A stretch of DNA of 64,000 nt. Source: Paraphysoderma sedebokerense (lineage: Eukaryota > Blastocladiomycota > Physodermatomycetes > Physodermatales > Physodermataceae). Below are positions 24,398 through 36,400 of this stretch, one piece after another. The notes under the pieces were generated by a model, which was given only the letters and a program-made list of their open reading frames with translations, ran no database searches and was not told the DNA's origin. Where the stretch lies: positions 25,876-89,875 of the forward strand of contig JAHLJZ010000095.1 of assembly GCA_025602915.1 (NCBI GenBank), read 5' to 3'. The first letter of the stretch is position 1. Each line of letters opens with the position of its first letter. A program made the position numbers and the translations under genes.

Positions 24398-25601
24398 TAT
24401 GTTATTGTTGTTTTAATAATAGATGAGGGACGGTTTTTGTATTTGAATAGAGCAGGAAGACGCAGTCAACCAATAAGATTAATTACAATCTATAGCGAGA
24501 ATGATTTTATATCGAAAAGTGATAGATGGGAAGATAGATGAATGGCGGCTATTTTTGGAAATTGAGGCTATTATGGGCTGAAGCGCTATATTAAGATGGG
24601 GGAGAACGCTTGATGACGGAAGAGAGATGAGAGAGCACTTCAACTTGATGGCACAGTATCTATAATTTCTTGCAGTGGATATGTAATGGGATGGGAGCGA
24701 GGAATGCCGGACGAAAGGTGAATTTCTTCCCCTGTAGCATGTGCGCACAGATGTTGGAGGCTGTTTCAGAAGCGCACGCGGTGCCTATTATTGTTTGGCT
24801 TTGCGTTGCTATGGTAACACAAATATCCGGATTATTCCTTCAAAATGAGTAAATATTTTTAAATAATCATCCCGACGGAAAGCACAATCAGATATCGTTT
24901 TTCGTACTTGATTTAAACATGATACTGGGACATGGATTTTGCCAACTTTGGAACTAGCCAGTATATAGTCGGCAATGTAGGGTTAATAGGAGTTTACCGG
25001 GATGGATTAGTCATGAATTATTTTATAAAGGCACAGACACTATCATTCTATTAATAACACCGAGTCAATCTGACTATCTTGATCGATCATGTTTATTGTG
25101 AAGCAATGTGGTACTGCGGAAGTTGAGACCGCTGTTCTGAAACGCTCCTCAATCGGCTGAGTCAATGAAATAGGCGGGGTTGCTTAAACATTGCTTAGAT
25201 ATACCGAGCAAAACTTAGGTGACCTGAAATTCCATATTGAAGCGGGTCGTTGTGCCGTAGCTTATTAGGGCGCTAAAACAGTCAGTGGCACATCAATTAA
25301 TTAGTGAGGATTTGCAGCCCTATTGTCGGCAAGGGTTCAAACCAGTTCAAACGTCTTATGATCATGAGTTATATAATAGAGCTCATGAACAATTCATCGA
25401 TGGTCCCTTAGATGTGACTGTTGTCATTATCCACTGTTTCGGGCTCTCGGCTGCGTAACGGTTAGCATCCGCTTACCGCTATGTCTATAAAGGCCTCAGG
25501 TCCTGAATCTGAAATTCGAACCTCGGGCAGCTGGCAGATATAACATATAGCAGGCATATCAGTCAATAGAGATTCACTTTAATCAGGACACAACCAATAC
25601 A
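24398..25601. other. Intergenic region with an RFX-type X-box and a tRNA-like stretch
   Basis: No protein gene recognised in 1.2 kb. An imperfect palindrome at 24805-24818 fits the X-box consensus of RFX factors (listed separately). A plus-strand segment at about 25440-25535 carries D-arm-like and TTCGAA-containing T-arm-like sequences but does not fold as a standard tRNA. Confidence 0.5.
24805..24818. promoter_or_regulatory. Candidate RFX X-box
   Basis: The 14-mer GTTGCTATGGTAAC matches the degenerate X-box RYYNYYATRRNRAC at every position and is an almost perfect inverted repeat. RFX factors bind this site and control ciliary genes in animals; fungi also have RFX proteins. It lies 408 bp upstream of the RING ligase start and about 780 bp upstream of the small orphan gene. 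Function is inferred from the match alone. Confidence 0.45.
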
Positions 25602-26021
25602 ATGGCAAGAACCTCAATAATCCCAATACCTCATCCACTTAGAACTCTAAAATACTCTAAGAGACAGCGAAAAGAATTTCAACTACAGGTGTACATCGTC
25701 AAGGATATTCTCGACCGTGACCCTTCAATATTTTACTCTGACGATCCTAGTTCATTGCAACACTTTGAGCAATTCGTGTCCGATTCGTTTCATCTCGTGG
25801 AAAAGTTTAATAGACATTCTAAAATCGTCAGACTCGGGAAAGCGATGAAGAAACCGAATCGATTCCTGAAAATGCAAGAGGAGTTAAGGGAGAAACTGAA
25901 GGATTGTACAATAAATCAAAAATTCGATGAAACAGACAAATTTGCTTTATGGTATTTTTTTAAGATTGAAGTGGAATGTCAAGATAGTAACAGGAAATCC
26001 CGCATCTGGGTCGGGATGTAA
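25602..26021 (+). CDS. Small orphan protein
   Basis: Single-exon frame of 139 residues with an ATG start and a TAA stop; product not recognised. It is rich in Lys, Arg, Glu and Phe with predicted helices (QRKEFQLQVYIVKDILDRD, RLGKAMKKPNRFLKMQEELR). It has no signal peptide, membrane span or cysteine pattern. Balanced composition and lack of low complexity favour a real gene over a chance frame, but there is no intron or homology to confirm it. Confidence 0.5.
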   Translation: MARTSIIPIPHPLRTLKYSKRQRKEFQLQVYIVKDILDRDPSIFYSDDPSSLQHFEQFVSDSFHLVEKFNRHSKIVRLGKAMKKPNRFLKMQEELREKLKDCTINQKFDETDKFALWYFFKIEVECQDSNRKSRIWVGM

Positions 26022-26773
26022 TGAGAGAATGGAGTGGAATTGGACAAAGGAAGTTTATAATTTTCAAAAGAGAGGAATATTGTAATAATATTATGCATAA
26101 TTCAAGTATAGTAAATAATTAATTATTCCGTTTTGATCCGTGGGTTGAGAATCGGTATGCGTTTCACTGATATTTGTGATAACTCATACTGAGAAACTGG
26201 TATGCCTATGTTTATCGCTAACTGCGCCGGCTAATGAATAATAAAAGTGCGCTAAGATGCGATTGTCATTTGCCCCATGATACAGCAAGCAACGATGGAA
26301 TACTGTGTGTCAGTATGATTTCAAAGTCTCTAATCTTCATACAACGCTTGATTGCCGCGAACTAAAAAGATACCAGTTCCTCCAATTGGCGGTGCCTTTC
26401 GTATGATATTGGAAGAATTTGCGGCAAAGAATCGAGAACAATTTTTAGCATGTTTAGAACCCGACGACGCCCGATATTTGGACAGATGTTAGCCGGAACA
26501 GAAACGAGACTGAATGACCCGTTGTGTCGTCGCCAGCAGAGTCACCCTCCCTCTGAGCAGCGTGCATGATTGCCTTCAGTGACCAAATTTGGATACATCC
26601 ACACTCCGCCGCAAAACCATTCTCTCGCTGCTCTATTTAAATCGTTACCCCCCCTCACTACTTCTTACTATCTTGTTTCGTCCAATCTAATCTTGTCCCT
26701 TGGCTTCCTCCTCTGGTCTCGCTATTCCCAAGTCCCATCCCCATTCTCACATAACCTACCTAAAAAACCAAAA
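26022..26773. other. Intergenic spacer
   Basis: AT-rich 3' flank of the orphan gene and promoter of the Opy2-like gene. Near 26630-26640 there is a TATTTAAA-like element about 140 bp before the ATG. An upstream in-frame extension (from 26570) has no ATG-supported family match. Confidence 0.5.
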
Positions 26774-27634
26774 ATGCTTAGCCTCAACCGATTGGTCTTC
26801 GTCGCTGCTGTCATTGTAATGATGAGCTCGCTGCAATATGTGGATGCTGCCAACAGAGGATTGGGCGATTGTGTCATGTGCCCACAAGTTGTATGTTTAT
26901 TTTCATTATAAATTTTTTTTTCAGTTTCACCGATTGATGTGAAAAGTGGCTTGGACGAGCTTGCAAGGGATAGTTGTCCTGGGTCTTGCTGTTACCGGCA
27001 AAGGGACAATAAGATTTAGTGATAGCGGATATTATTCTATGACAATCGTTGTACATTATTTTAACTCTTTTCACATTTTTCGATACTTAAGGTTCCGACG
27101 TGCCCTCCATGCGCTCATGACGAAACTTGCCAGATAAAACCACAGTCCTGCCACTCTTGTGCATCCGCCGGTTGTATCAAGCGGTCCACCAAAGGGAAAA
27201 ATGTGACTGATCCATCAGATATGTCGAATTGCGTGGTGTGTGCTATGGTTTGGATGGAGTGTCCAGTTTGTGCTGCTGACGAAGAATGTGTCAGAACCAG
27301 CATCTCTTGTCGGGAGTGCCCCAAAGGTTGGTTTCTTTCTCCTCAACTGTTTATCATATCTCATTGGAATAACATAATGTCGTATCTTCTTTTATTAGTA
27401 TATTGTGCTAAAGTCAGCAATTCGACCTCATCCTCAACTGTTTCTGGTAAACTCGGAACCCCAACTTCTACTCCCACTTCGGAATCGGCCGCTAAACCTA
27501 CCACTGCTGTCCCCAATGTCGTCCCTAATGCTGATGCTAAAGGTTCTGGTGCTTCCAGTGTTATTGCTCAAGGAATATCGTCACTTGGTGTCGCATTGGT
27601 TATCCCTATATTGATTGTCACTTTGGGAATATAA
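26774..27634 (+). CDS. Opy2-like cysteine-rich surface protein
   Basis: Three exons (26774-26890, 27092-27326, 27399-27634), 195 residues. A signal peptide is clear (MLSLNRLVFVAAVIVMM...VDA). The mature protein has three repeats of a C-x2-C-P...C-x2-C pattern: CVMCPQVVPTCPPC, CQIKPQSCHSCASAGC and CVVCAMVWMECPVC with CRECPK. This closely resembles the N-terminal domain of yeast Opy2, the membrane anchor of the Sho1 branch of the HOG osmosensing pathway. A Ser/Thr/Pro-rich stalk follows, then a C-terminal hydrophobic stretch (SLGVALVIPILIVTLGI) with almost nothing after it. That fits a GPI attachment signal better than a signalling transmembrane anchor, so a cytosolic Ste50-binding tail is missing. 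The role in signalling is therefore doubtful. Confidence 0.75.
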
Positions 27635-28158
27635 GACATCAGTTAATTGGCTGGCGGAAATTTACAGGATTTAAAATTATAGATGAGCTTGAGTAGAACA
27701 AGTTTGTAGAATGTTGAAAGTTTGGCGGTCACCCCAACTGTGATGGCTTGTATGAATAGTCGAATTGTGATTTAAGTATTTCTTGTTATATATCCGACCG
27801 AATGGAATTATGAGTATTATCCATACATATGAATAAAGATTGTAGAATAGATTTTGTCTTTTGAAATTACCGATCGAATGCTTAAGACTCGCCTTCACAG
27901 TGTCCATCTTTCGCTGTGATGGCGCATCAGAAAGACACATTTAACATTTCGGGAACTACCCTTTTGACGTGAGATTTGTATTTGTCCCTCTTACAAAATC
28001 AGTTTAAATGGGTTGTACAGAATGAGTTTGCTTTAATTCTTCAGTACATCGACGCGAATTTGTCCGATCTTGCTTTGGAATTCTTTGGGGCTAATCCAAC
28101 AACCATTTCACTTTTCAGTCGTATCGCAGCTCATTCCAGCACTCATTCCAAGTACCAA
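27635..28158. other. Intergenic spacer
   Basis: 3' flank of the Opy2-like gene and promoter of DHFR. The frame of DHFR is open upstream of the chosen ATG back to about 27976, but it has no recognisable content. Confidence 0.55.
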
Positions 28159-28981
28159 ATGACAATTCCTCACCCGACTTCATCTCTTCTGGCGGTAGTC
28201 GTTGCTGCCACATCAACTTCCCATGGCCTCGGCATCGGGAAATCGGGTGGCCTGCCTTGGACCCTCAAACATGATATGGCGTTTTTCAAGAAAGTCACTA
28301 GTTGTGTTGATTTTCGGTCATACTTTGAAGAACAGCACGATAGAAAATCCACTAATCAGCCGGTAAAAGAACCGGAATCTGCTGAAATGTCTGTAGAGAA
28401 TGGAGAGTCCGGTCAGAAAGGTCAAAATGTTGTGGTCATGGGCAGGAAGACTTGGGAAAGTATACCGCTGAAATTTAGGCCTTTGAAAGACAGATTAAAT
28501 GTCGTGGTTAGTAGAAATGAGACATTTAGAAGGTTTGTTGGATTTTCTTTCCGATTTCATTGTGTTTCTTCTTTCGTCTTGAGCAGATTCAGAAGAACTG
28601 AAACTAACAGAACAACTTGATAGGGAGCACCACAATCCACCATCAACCCTCTTATTCCCATCTTTCACATCATCTATCGAACATATTTCTGCATTATCAT
28701 CATCACCATCATCTCCGGTAAAATCTATTTACATAATAGGCGGTGGCCAGATCTACACTGAAGCTTTACAATCAGCACAGTGTAAGCTAGTCTTTTTGAC
28801 CGACGTTAAGAAGAAGGATGGCAAAGAGGTAGATTGTGACACATATTTCCCTGAACTTGAAAAGGACTTATGGGAACGAGTGAGTCACCAAGACTTGGAA
28901 AAGATAATAGGGGAGAAAATACAAAAGGAGGTGGAAGAGGGCGAATGGCGGTACGAGTTTTGCTTGTATAGAAGATTGTGA
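28159..28981 (+). CDS. DHFR: Dihydrofolate reductase
   Basis: Reduces dihydrofolate to tetrahydrofolate with NADPH for thymidylate, purine and methionine synthesis. Two exons (28159-28532, 28624-28981), 243 residues, longer than the 190-210 typical of fungi. Visible motifs: [19 protein letters not shown] (Met20 loop region), [21 protein letters not shown] and the C-terminal [12 protein letters not shown] nucleotide-binding segment. Extra length is a charged insert of about 45 residues (from [11 protein letters not shown] to QKGQN) before the VVVMGRKTW motif, which replaces a short surface loop. The intron acceptor at 28622-28623 is the one that keeps phase; a nearer AG at 28596 leads to a stop, which makes the exact joint slightly uncertain. 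Confidence 0.92.
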
Positions 28982-29901
28982 ATTTCTTGTATGTACGTTC
29001 CAATATTGAATACAGCATAAGGTCTTTTTGGATGCATTCCATTTTGATGACCGATGATACTTGCCAACTAGGCAGATTTGATCAACTGAACAGCGTGGTT
29101 TTGTTGAAGATTCCGCCGTAGGACACGTCCATTGAGCTCCAAGGTCATGTTTGGAGCTGTTAAAAGACTATTGATGAAAATAGAAAACATGATTCTCCTG
29201 ATTATTGAATATGATTAAATGACTTATGAAACATCTCTAATTGCATTAACAGCATAGAGTCTTTACAGTGTCCCGGTTTGGCCGTCGCAACCTGAGCTTG
29301 TTTCGACAACCGTAGGTGTCACAAATAAACTAGCCAAGAACCGAGAATATTATCCCCAATAAGGCTGTATGAATATTCTCTAGCGTAGTGACGGTGGAAA
29401 CGTCCAGTGATAAGGGTGGCAACTGGCAGGAGGAGGGATGGGGGAATGTTGCCGGCAGCACGTGGCAACAGGCGGCAACACACACAAAACCCGACTCCCT
29501 CATCTCAAACTTCCTTCGAACTTCATCGAGAGATCTCGTATCCACACTCCTCCCTCTCTCTTGTAGATTCCATATACCCTTAATTTATCTTCGACCCCCC
29601 TCTTAAGGTTCTCTTGCCCAAGGTTTGTCCTCCTGCTCTCTGGTACCTTGCTCTGAGAGTCTCAATTGGAGACACTCGCGGATGTGTTGGCTTATCCGAT
29701 GCCGTATCAAACTAAATGCTATATATCCGTTACTAATCTTGCCTCCGAACATTCCCTCCATCATTTTGATGGTGTTCCTTACCTTTTCATGTTGATTCGG
29801 CATGCATTTAATGCATTGTTGTTACCTTGCATTATTGGTAAATAGATACCTTAGATACCCCTCCTGGTCCTTCCCTTATTTATATTGGAACCCTGTCCAA
29901 G
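28982..29901. other. Intergenic region, presumed cyclin promoter
   Basis: No coding sequence recognised. Between 29416 and 29482 the hexamer GGCAAC or its complement occurs four times, around a CACGTG at 29459-29464, forming a loose inverted repeat. This may be a regulatory cluster for the cyclin gene downstream. Confidence 0.45.
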
Positions 29902-31621
29902 ATGTTTAACGGCACTGCTCAGGTAAGCATATATGCCCCTCACAAACTCATTATATCAGGATTTTTCAAGCATACACTCATGTGTGGGTTCAACATTGGG
30001 TTGATACACCCTCATCCACGTGTATTGACGAAGATGATAGTACAACTGATTGACCTGCTTTCACCCTGACTGTTTGTATTCATATCCCATAGCCCACAAG
30101 GACTACTCGTTCAACCGCTGCTGCTTTGAAGCAGGGAGTCGCAACTCGTACGACCAAACTCGCAACAAAGGAAATTAACAAAGTTACGCTTACCAGCCGA
30201 AAAGGAGTCTTAAATGAAAAGACCAACGACGAGAGGGTACTGAAAGAGGTAATTACTCCTTCTGCAAACATTAATGTTTGAGTTTGTTTAACATCGGTAT
30301 CGTCGAATGTGTGTTGTTTGTTTGCTTCAGAACACTACCGCTAAGGCAGTTGCCAAAGGTCGGCCAGGTCGAGCTGTTACCAAAAGTACTGCTACTAAAA
30401 CTACAGTGACTAAAACCACCGCAGTCGCTTCCAAAGAGAAGACCGGGGTCAAGCCTCGTACTCGCTCTCAAACCAGAAAAGAAGTCAAACCCACCAAAGC
30501 CGAGGAGACAGTCAATGAAAACTCTGCTCCCGCTCCCGCACCTGCCCCCAGTCGTCGCTCTACCAAGAGATCAAGCTCCCGATCTCGCAGAGAAGAGGCA
30601 TCAAAGGAAGAGCAAGTCCAAGCCGTTGCCAAGAAAGCAGAAGTTGAACATGAAAGCAAGAAACAAAAGACCGAAGACTGGGAAGACTTTGACGCAGAAG
30701 ACGCGAATGACCCCATGATGGTTTCTGAATATGTCAAGGAAATCTTCGAATATATGAAAGAGTTGGAGGTACGCTCCTTAAAAAATACCCCGTGTTGATG
30801 CGATGCGGACTAACATATTCTATATCGCCGCTTAGGTTAAGACAATGCCTTGCCCCAACTACATTGAGCAACATCCTGAACTCGCTTGGCGCATGCGTGG
30901 TATTCTTATTGACTGGTTGGTTGAAGTCCACGGAAAATTCAAACTGCTTCCAGAAACTCTCTTCCTCACAGTCAACCTGATGGACCGATTCCTCTCCCTT
31001 CGTGTGTGCTCTCTCCCCAAGTTCCAACTCGTTGGTATCACGGCTATGTTCATCGCCGCCAAGTATGAAGAAGTCATGGCTCCGTCCATTCACAACTTCG
31101 TTTACATGTCCGATGGTAGTTACTCGGTGGAAGAAATACAACAAGCAGAACGTTACATGCTCAAAATCTTAGACTTTGATCTTTCCTTCCCTAACCCGCT
31201 CAACTTCCTTCGTCGCGTCTCCAAAGCCGATAATTACGATATCCAAGTCAGAACTCTAGCCAAATACTTCATGGAAGTTGCCTTGATCGACTATCGTTTC
31301 TTGGGGACGATGCCGTCTATGGTTTCCGCAGCTGCTATGTGGCTGTCACGAAAAATGCTTGGTCGAGGCGAATGGGTAATGTCGATTTACCAGGCACATC
31401 TTCAAGCTTACTGGATCTAATATCGTCTTCTCTTGCAGAACGCGAACCTCATTCACTATTCTGGTTACACTGAAGAAGAACTTCAACCCACCGTTGATCT
31501 CATGATCAACTACTTATCGAAACCCACTAAACACGAATCTTTCTTCAAAAAGTATGCCAGTAAAAAGTTCATGAAGGCCAGCATTTTCGCTAAGGAATGG
31601 ATCGAGAAGAATTATCAATAG
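29902..31621 (+). CDS. B-type cyclin
   Basis: Activates CDK1 for entry into mitosis. Five exons (29902-29922, 30093-30248, 30331-30768, 30836-31375, 31439-31621), 445 residues, typical for fungal B cyclins. The N-terminal 200 residues are basic, Thr/Lys-rich and disordered, and include RKGVLNEKTN, which fits a destruction box (RxxL...N). The cyclin box starts with MRGILIDWLVEVHGKF and includes LTVNLMDRFLS, LVGITAMFIAAKYEE and APSIHNFVYMSD. The second cyclin fold follows (LNFLRRVSKADNYD, LAKYFMEVALIDYRF). The first coding exon has only 21 nt. Whether it acts in M or S phase cannot be told from the sequence. Confidence 0.95.
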
Positions 31622-33447
31622 GTGTGAAATGAGATCACCCTCAACCTCCTCCTTTCTCCTTCACATGCATATCTTTCCGATCTCTTGTGTTCATCCCTTT
31701 CATTACTATACTGTCATTCCATCCTTTATGTTACTTTTAATCTTGATATGTATTTAGGCTGTATGTATGGAAGAAGCTTGAGTTTATCGTAGAAGACAGA
31801 TCGTGTAGGACTTTCTATTCATATACCTTTTTTGTCATAGTTGTTTACACACGCCAATAGCAGCGAATTTTGAAAGATTGTACATTTGCTCATGTATATA
31901 GAGTAAAGGTGAGAGGCGAAAAATGGACCTACGCTTGGCTCGTCACAGAATTTGTGTTCGAACCGCTGATGTATGGAATTGTCGTAGGATAATGGGTGCA
32001 AATGTTTGTTGATAGAACGTATAATGTTGTCATTGTGATGTTCTCTTTTTATAAACTGATGTACATGAATACCTCTACTCTGGTACCTTATCTGTGTGTC
32101 ATGGGTTATAGTTGCCAACCTTGCTGATAATGCTAATTTCGGACCCGACCTCGAATACAATAGGCCACAAACATGAACTATCGCGCATGTGTTGACTTTC
32201 TGCAACCTTATATGCTGCGGCAAAGCTGAATATCTCTACGGCAAAGAATTTATTCTGATATCATTACAGAAGATAACAAATTAGAGACATCGAGAGAAGA
32301 ATTGGAAATATTGGTTTTCCAATTAAATTGACTCTCTTTTTGTTGGGCTTCACCGGCTCCAGCAGCTGCTTCAACTGTTGAGTATCGGCTCCAGCTCGGC
32401 TCCGAACCGAACCGAAACGAGCTGTGAGGAGCATTAGTTGCCGACAATTGTCAGCGTCGAATAAAACTTTATTGTCTAGAGTATGGAACCTAATTATCAA
32501 CTCGGATGTGTATGTATATCAAAATCAGAGTGCTATCTTTTCACAACCACTTGAGTATTAGATGATCTAGACTGATACTAACCTAGCAGAATTCAAACTC
32601 GCGACTTGATTCATGAACTCGGCTCAGTGTTCATGTCCACCGGTCATGCAGCTCACGAGCATTATAAAGATATTTTGTTGGGGTATATTAGTAGTCAATT
32701 CGGGAGTGATATGATTTTTTCGGACTGTTGTTCTCAACTGAACCGTTGAGGTAGGATCCTACTTCCTTACTATGGAGGTCACAATGTCTTTCCTAATTCA
32801 GTTCGATTCGATGGAGTACCATTAAAGATAGTCGGCATTTGTAATCTTTGTTGCCACTAGTCATTTATAATCTTTGTTGCCACTAGCCATTCATTAAATG
32901 ACCGACGCTGTTCTTACATTTCTCCCATCTCCGCCCTTTATTTACGGCAATGCCCAAAGTAATTTCGTCACTTGTGCGCCCGCACTATCAACATAACATT
33001 TGCAGTAACCGTGGGAAATCACTGGATGAAGGAATTCCATTTGTGCTACAGAGCCGGTGACATCAGACCGTCATCAGAGCGCACCAGGCACAAGGCAGGG
33101 CGGAGATTGAGCACGCGCACTTTTAAAACTTTTGCCAGTTCGAGTTTTCAACGCAGCAAGCATACGAACACAAGGAGCTTAGAGTTATATTCAGACCAAA
33201 AGAGTATTCTGTCCATCTGCATCCTTGTGGACACTCAATTAAACCCATCACAAGACCCATAGTCTGTTGGTGTCACCGCTATTGAAAGTACCTTCCCTCA
33301 CTTTTATTCGGATTGCTCTTCTGCCTCGCAGTTCTTATTAAGCCAACACGACAACACCTCAGAAAGCCCATTCCTATCATTCCTCTGACCGACAATACAA
33401 TCCACCGATTCTTGAGCACAATCAGTTAAAGCTGAAAAGAAACAATA
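31622..33447. other. Long intergenic region
   Basis: 1.8 kb without a convincing gene. It contains a tandem duplication of a 26-bp unit at 32842-32893. On the minus strand near 32575-32665 there is a second tRNA-like, D-arm/T-arm-like sequence. The longest frames (31819-32223 minus, 32972-33262 plus) start on non-ATG codons and show no protein features. The right end is the promoter of the orphan membrane protein. Confidence 0.5.
32842..32893. repeat. 26-bp tandem duplication
   Basis: Two adjacent copies of taatctttgttgccactag plus seven more bases, differing at two sites. It lies in intergenic DNA; no function is suggested. Confidence 0.85.
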
Positions 33448-36400
33448 ATGCCATGGATTATACCGCCGACGCTCATTAAATCTATCGGTTCCGGGTCATC
33501 GTATAAAGTCATCAAAGAATCTCCGTTTTTGTTATTACAACAGTACGAGAATTTGCCAAAGAATTATTCAAAAGAGTTTGGCAAGGATAAAGATTCCAAG
33601 GAAAATATAGGTGCAGCTGGGAATGTCAACGGATATTTAAGTACGAATGTCAAAGAAAAAGAGAAGGATAAGGATAAGAACACTTTGGCTTTTAGACTTA
33701 TTACGAGACATTTTCCTCATTATAAAGGTTTGTTCGGTTTCCTTTTCTACTGTTCTTCTGGAGTTTTCTCTAAATAGAGGCATAAAGTGACTGGGAGGAT
33801 GGCAATTAGAAGGAAGATGATCGAAATATAGGAGAGGAGACGGCAAATGCTGACAGTAGGAGATGTGGCGACCTGAATCCATGAAAGAGACAAAATCTTT
33901 GTGCTTAAGAGTAATCTAACGAATCTTTTTTTATTTGTATAATTGATTTTCTACATTACGCTGCTTCATCTCTGTTATTGCTTTTGTCTATTCATCACAG
34001 TCGCGGAACATAACGATTTGGGGGTATTGAACGAAGCGTGGAATACCTTGATGGAACGGGCACCGATTGAAATTGATGGTAAAGTTACATCAAAAAAATT
34101 AGTCAAGTGGATGAAGTCTAATGTGGACCAATTTCGGGTAGATAGAAGACTCTCAATATTCTGGAAAGTCATGCAAAACTAGACTGACGTTTATTCTCTC
34201 TAGAATCCGAATTACGAAGGTAGTAATGACCCAACTCTACTTGACGCCTCTTTTGATGACGATATCGGAAGTGATTCTTCCAATGATCAGGATCCTTCTT
34301 CGTTGTCCAACTCGGCCACAAATCAACCAAGACCGAGCACGCAAGCTAGTAGCAATGAGTCTCCTACATTATCTGCCACAAAAAATCCTAATATATACAT
34401 AAACGATGCAACTGGATCAGTCATAAACTTGAATGAACAGTATGAAGATGATTCGGACTCATCTGCGACCGGTTCTGATGATGATGGTGAAGGAGATGGA
34501 GATGGTAATGATGGCGGCGATAAATGGTGGAATGTCTGGTTTGGTTGGTTAGAACCACTGGAATTGGCAGAGGGACAGAATGTAACAAACGCTCCCAGCT
34601 GGATTGACGGACCGATGAATTTTGCCAAATTGTTGATGTATCCACCTGATGTACCTACGGATAACAAGAGCCCGAAGAGACAGAGCTTTCAAGGTTTGTT
34701 GTTGTGATACTCAATTTTCAATATTGGTGGTAACTTTGATTGACTTCGTTCGACTTCAGTTTTAAGAGAACGTGCTCTTGTTCGACAACGGCGAATTGTT
34801 CTTTCTGCTTTCACAACGTATTGCCTTATCATACGATACTGTTCCTTTGATACATTTATTCTTCTGATGCTCATAAGCAACGCCTGCGTTTTATTCTTCT
34901 TGAAAAATTCTCGACGAATCAACATGCAGCTAGCCAAGCGCTCTGTTCGTCAACGAGTAGGGTGGGCAAAGCAGTGGGCAGGCGGATTATTTAAAAATCG
35001 TAAAAACGACGGTAGCAAACCTGGGAAGGGAGCAGGAGAGTCATATGAGGATGAAGAACCTTCTGGTACTGGAGGAGTTTCGTCTTCTGTGTCGACTGGG
35101 AACGCCAATAGCGGACAACAAACCAGACGAAGATTACTGTTTCGAAGAGGCGATAGACCACCCATCGGTACCGGTCCGTCATCTACTGCATCATCTGCAA
35201 CTCCAAATAGCGCATCTTCGCCTCCCTCTCAATCTCAACAATCGCAACAACCTCAACGAAGAGGTTTTTTCAAAAAGAGTTCGAGCAGCAATAATGCGAC
35301 TTCCAGCTCGAACACATCCTCAAGTTTATTAACGAATACTAACTCTGCTTTGGGAAGTCAAACTCTACTTTCGCCGCCGACTGTATCCACAGGCTTATCA
35401 GGATATGAGAGTACTGGCAATGACTCTGTATCATCTATGTCTACCCAAAATTCAATTCCTACGTCTACACCTTCTTCTGCCAGTCCATCCGGTTCAATTA
35501 CAGCTCAATCAGCGGCGCAGTCCATCACACAGAGTAATATAGCTAAGAAAGCAAGCGCATTATTCAGGAAACGAAATAACAGTACCAGTAATGCCTCAGG
35601 TTCTCCCTTCTCATCATCATCTAATACTTCTACTCCATCGACTTTACAACCACCTGTTACATCCTCTTCACCTTCGACTTCTTCTTCTACATCGGCTTCT
35701 TCGCCACAAATTTCTAAGGACGCGAAAGAGAAAAAGGAGGCTGAAATTGACGTCCTCGCTCTAGGTTCAGCGTCATCACGCCATGCACGCAACACATCGG
35801 ATCCTATACTACCGCCTAGTTCAATGACCAATGACAAAGACAAAGCATGGCTTCCGACTTCGCGGAGCTCATCGAGTATAGATACCGTTGGTTCACTACC
35901 GCCTAGCTCAGGGAACCTACTCTCGACTGTTGGAACTGGAACGGGTAACTTTGGGGTTGGAGTAGGAACGCCAAATGGCATTGGCTCAGGCGTAGTCTCC
36001 CCGTCAATATCGTCTTATAATTTAAATCAAAAAGATTTGCCTCCTAATGGTGTGAATATTTCGACCCAGGTGTTGACACTCAGTTCTGGTCTTAGTGGAA
36101 ACGTCGGACCAAACATGAATTCAGGAGTTGCTGGCGGTATACCCGGGACAGGAATTTCATCCGCTCACTCTACATCCATCTTGGCGTCTTTAAATCAGGT
36201 GTTGTCTTCTCCTTCCGGTTCTTTGTCGCCTCCGGCAGGAATCGTATCCTCCCCTGGCTCAAATTCGAGGACTCCATCGATTGATATCTACAAGCCGGCC
36301 TCAGATGCGGCTGTGAATGCAACAAATGTTGCAGGCGATACCAAAGTTAATGGTTTATTGAGCACCGGTCCTTCTCCAAAGATGGCTGAGTCACCGACAG

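Noticed and set aside
25440-25535. A functional tRNA gene
   Set aside because: Box A- and B-like sequences are present, but I could not pair a 7-bp acceptor stem or a proper anticodon and T stem; kept only as a possible SINE remnant.
28533-28623. Nearer acceptor in the DHFR intron (AG at about 28595-28596)
   Set aside because: It gives a frame ending in TGA at 28618-28620 before the IIGGGQIY motif; the acceptor at 28622-28623 keeps the frame open.
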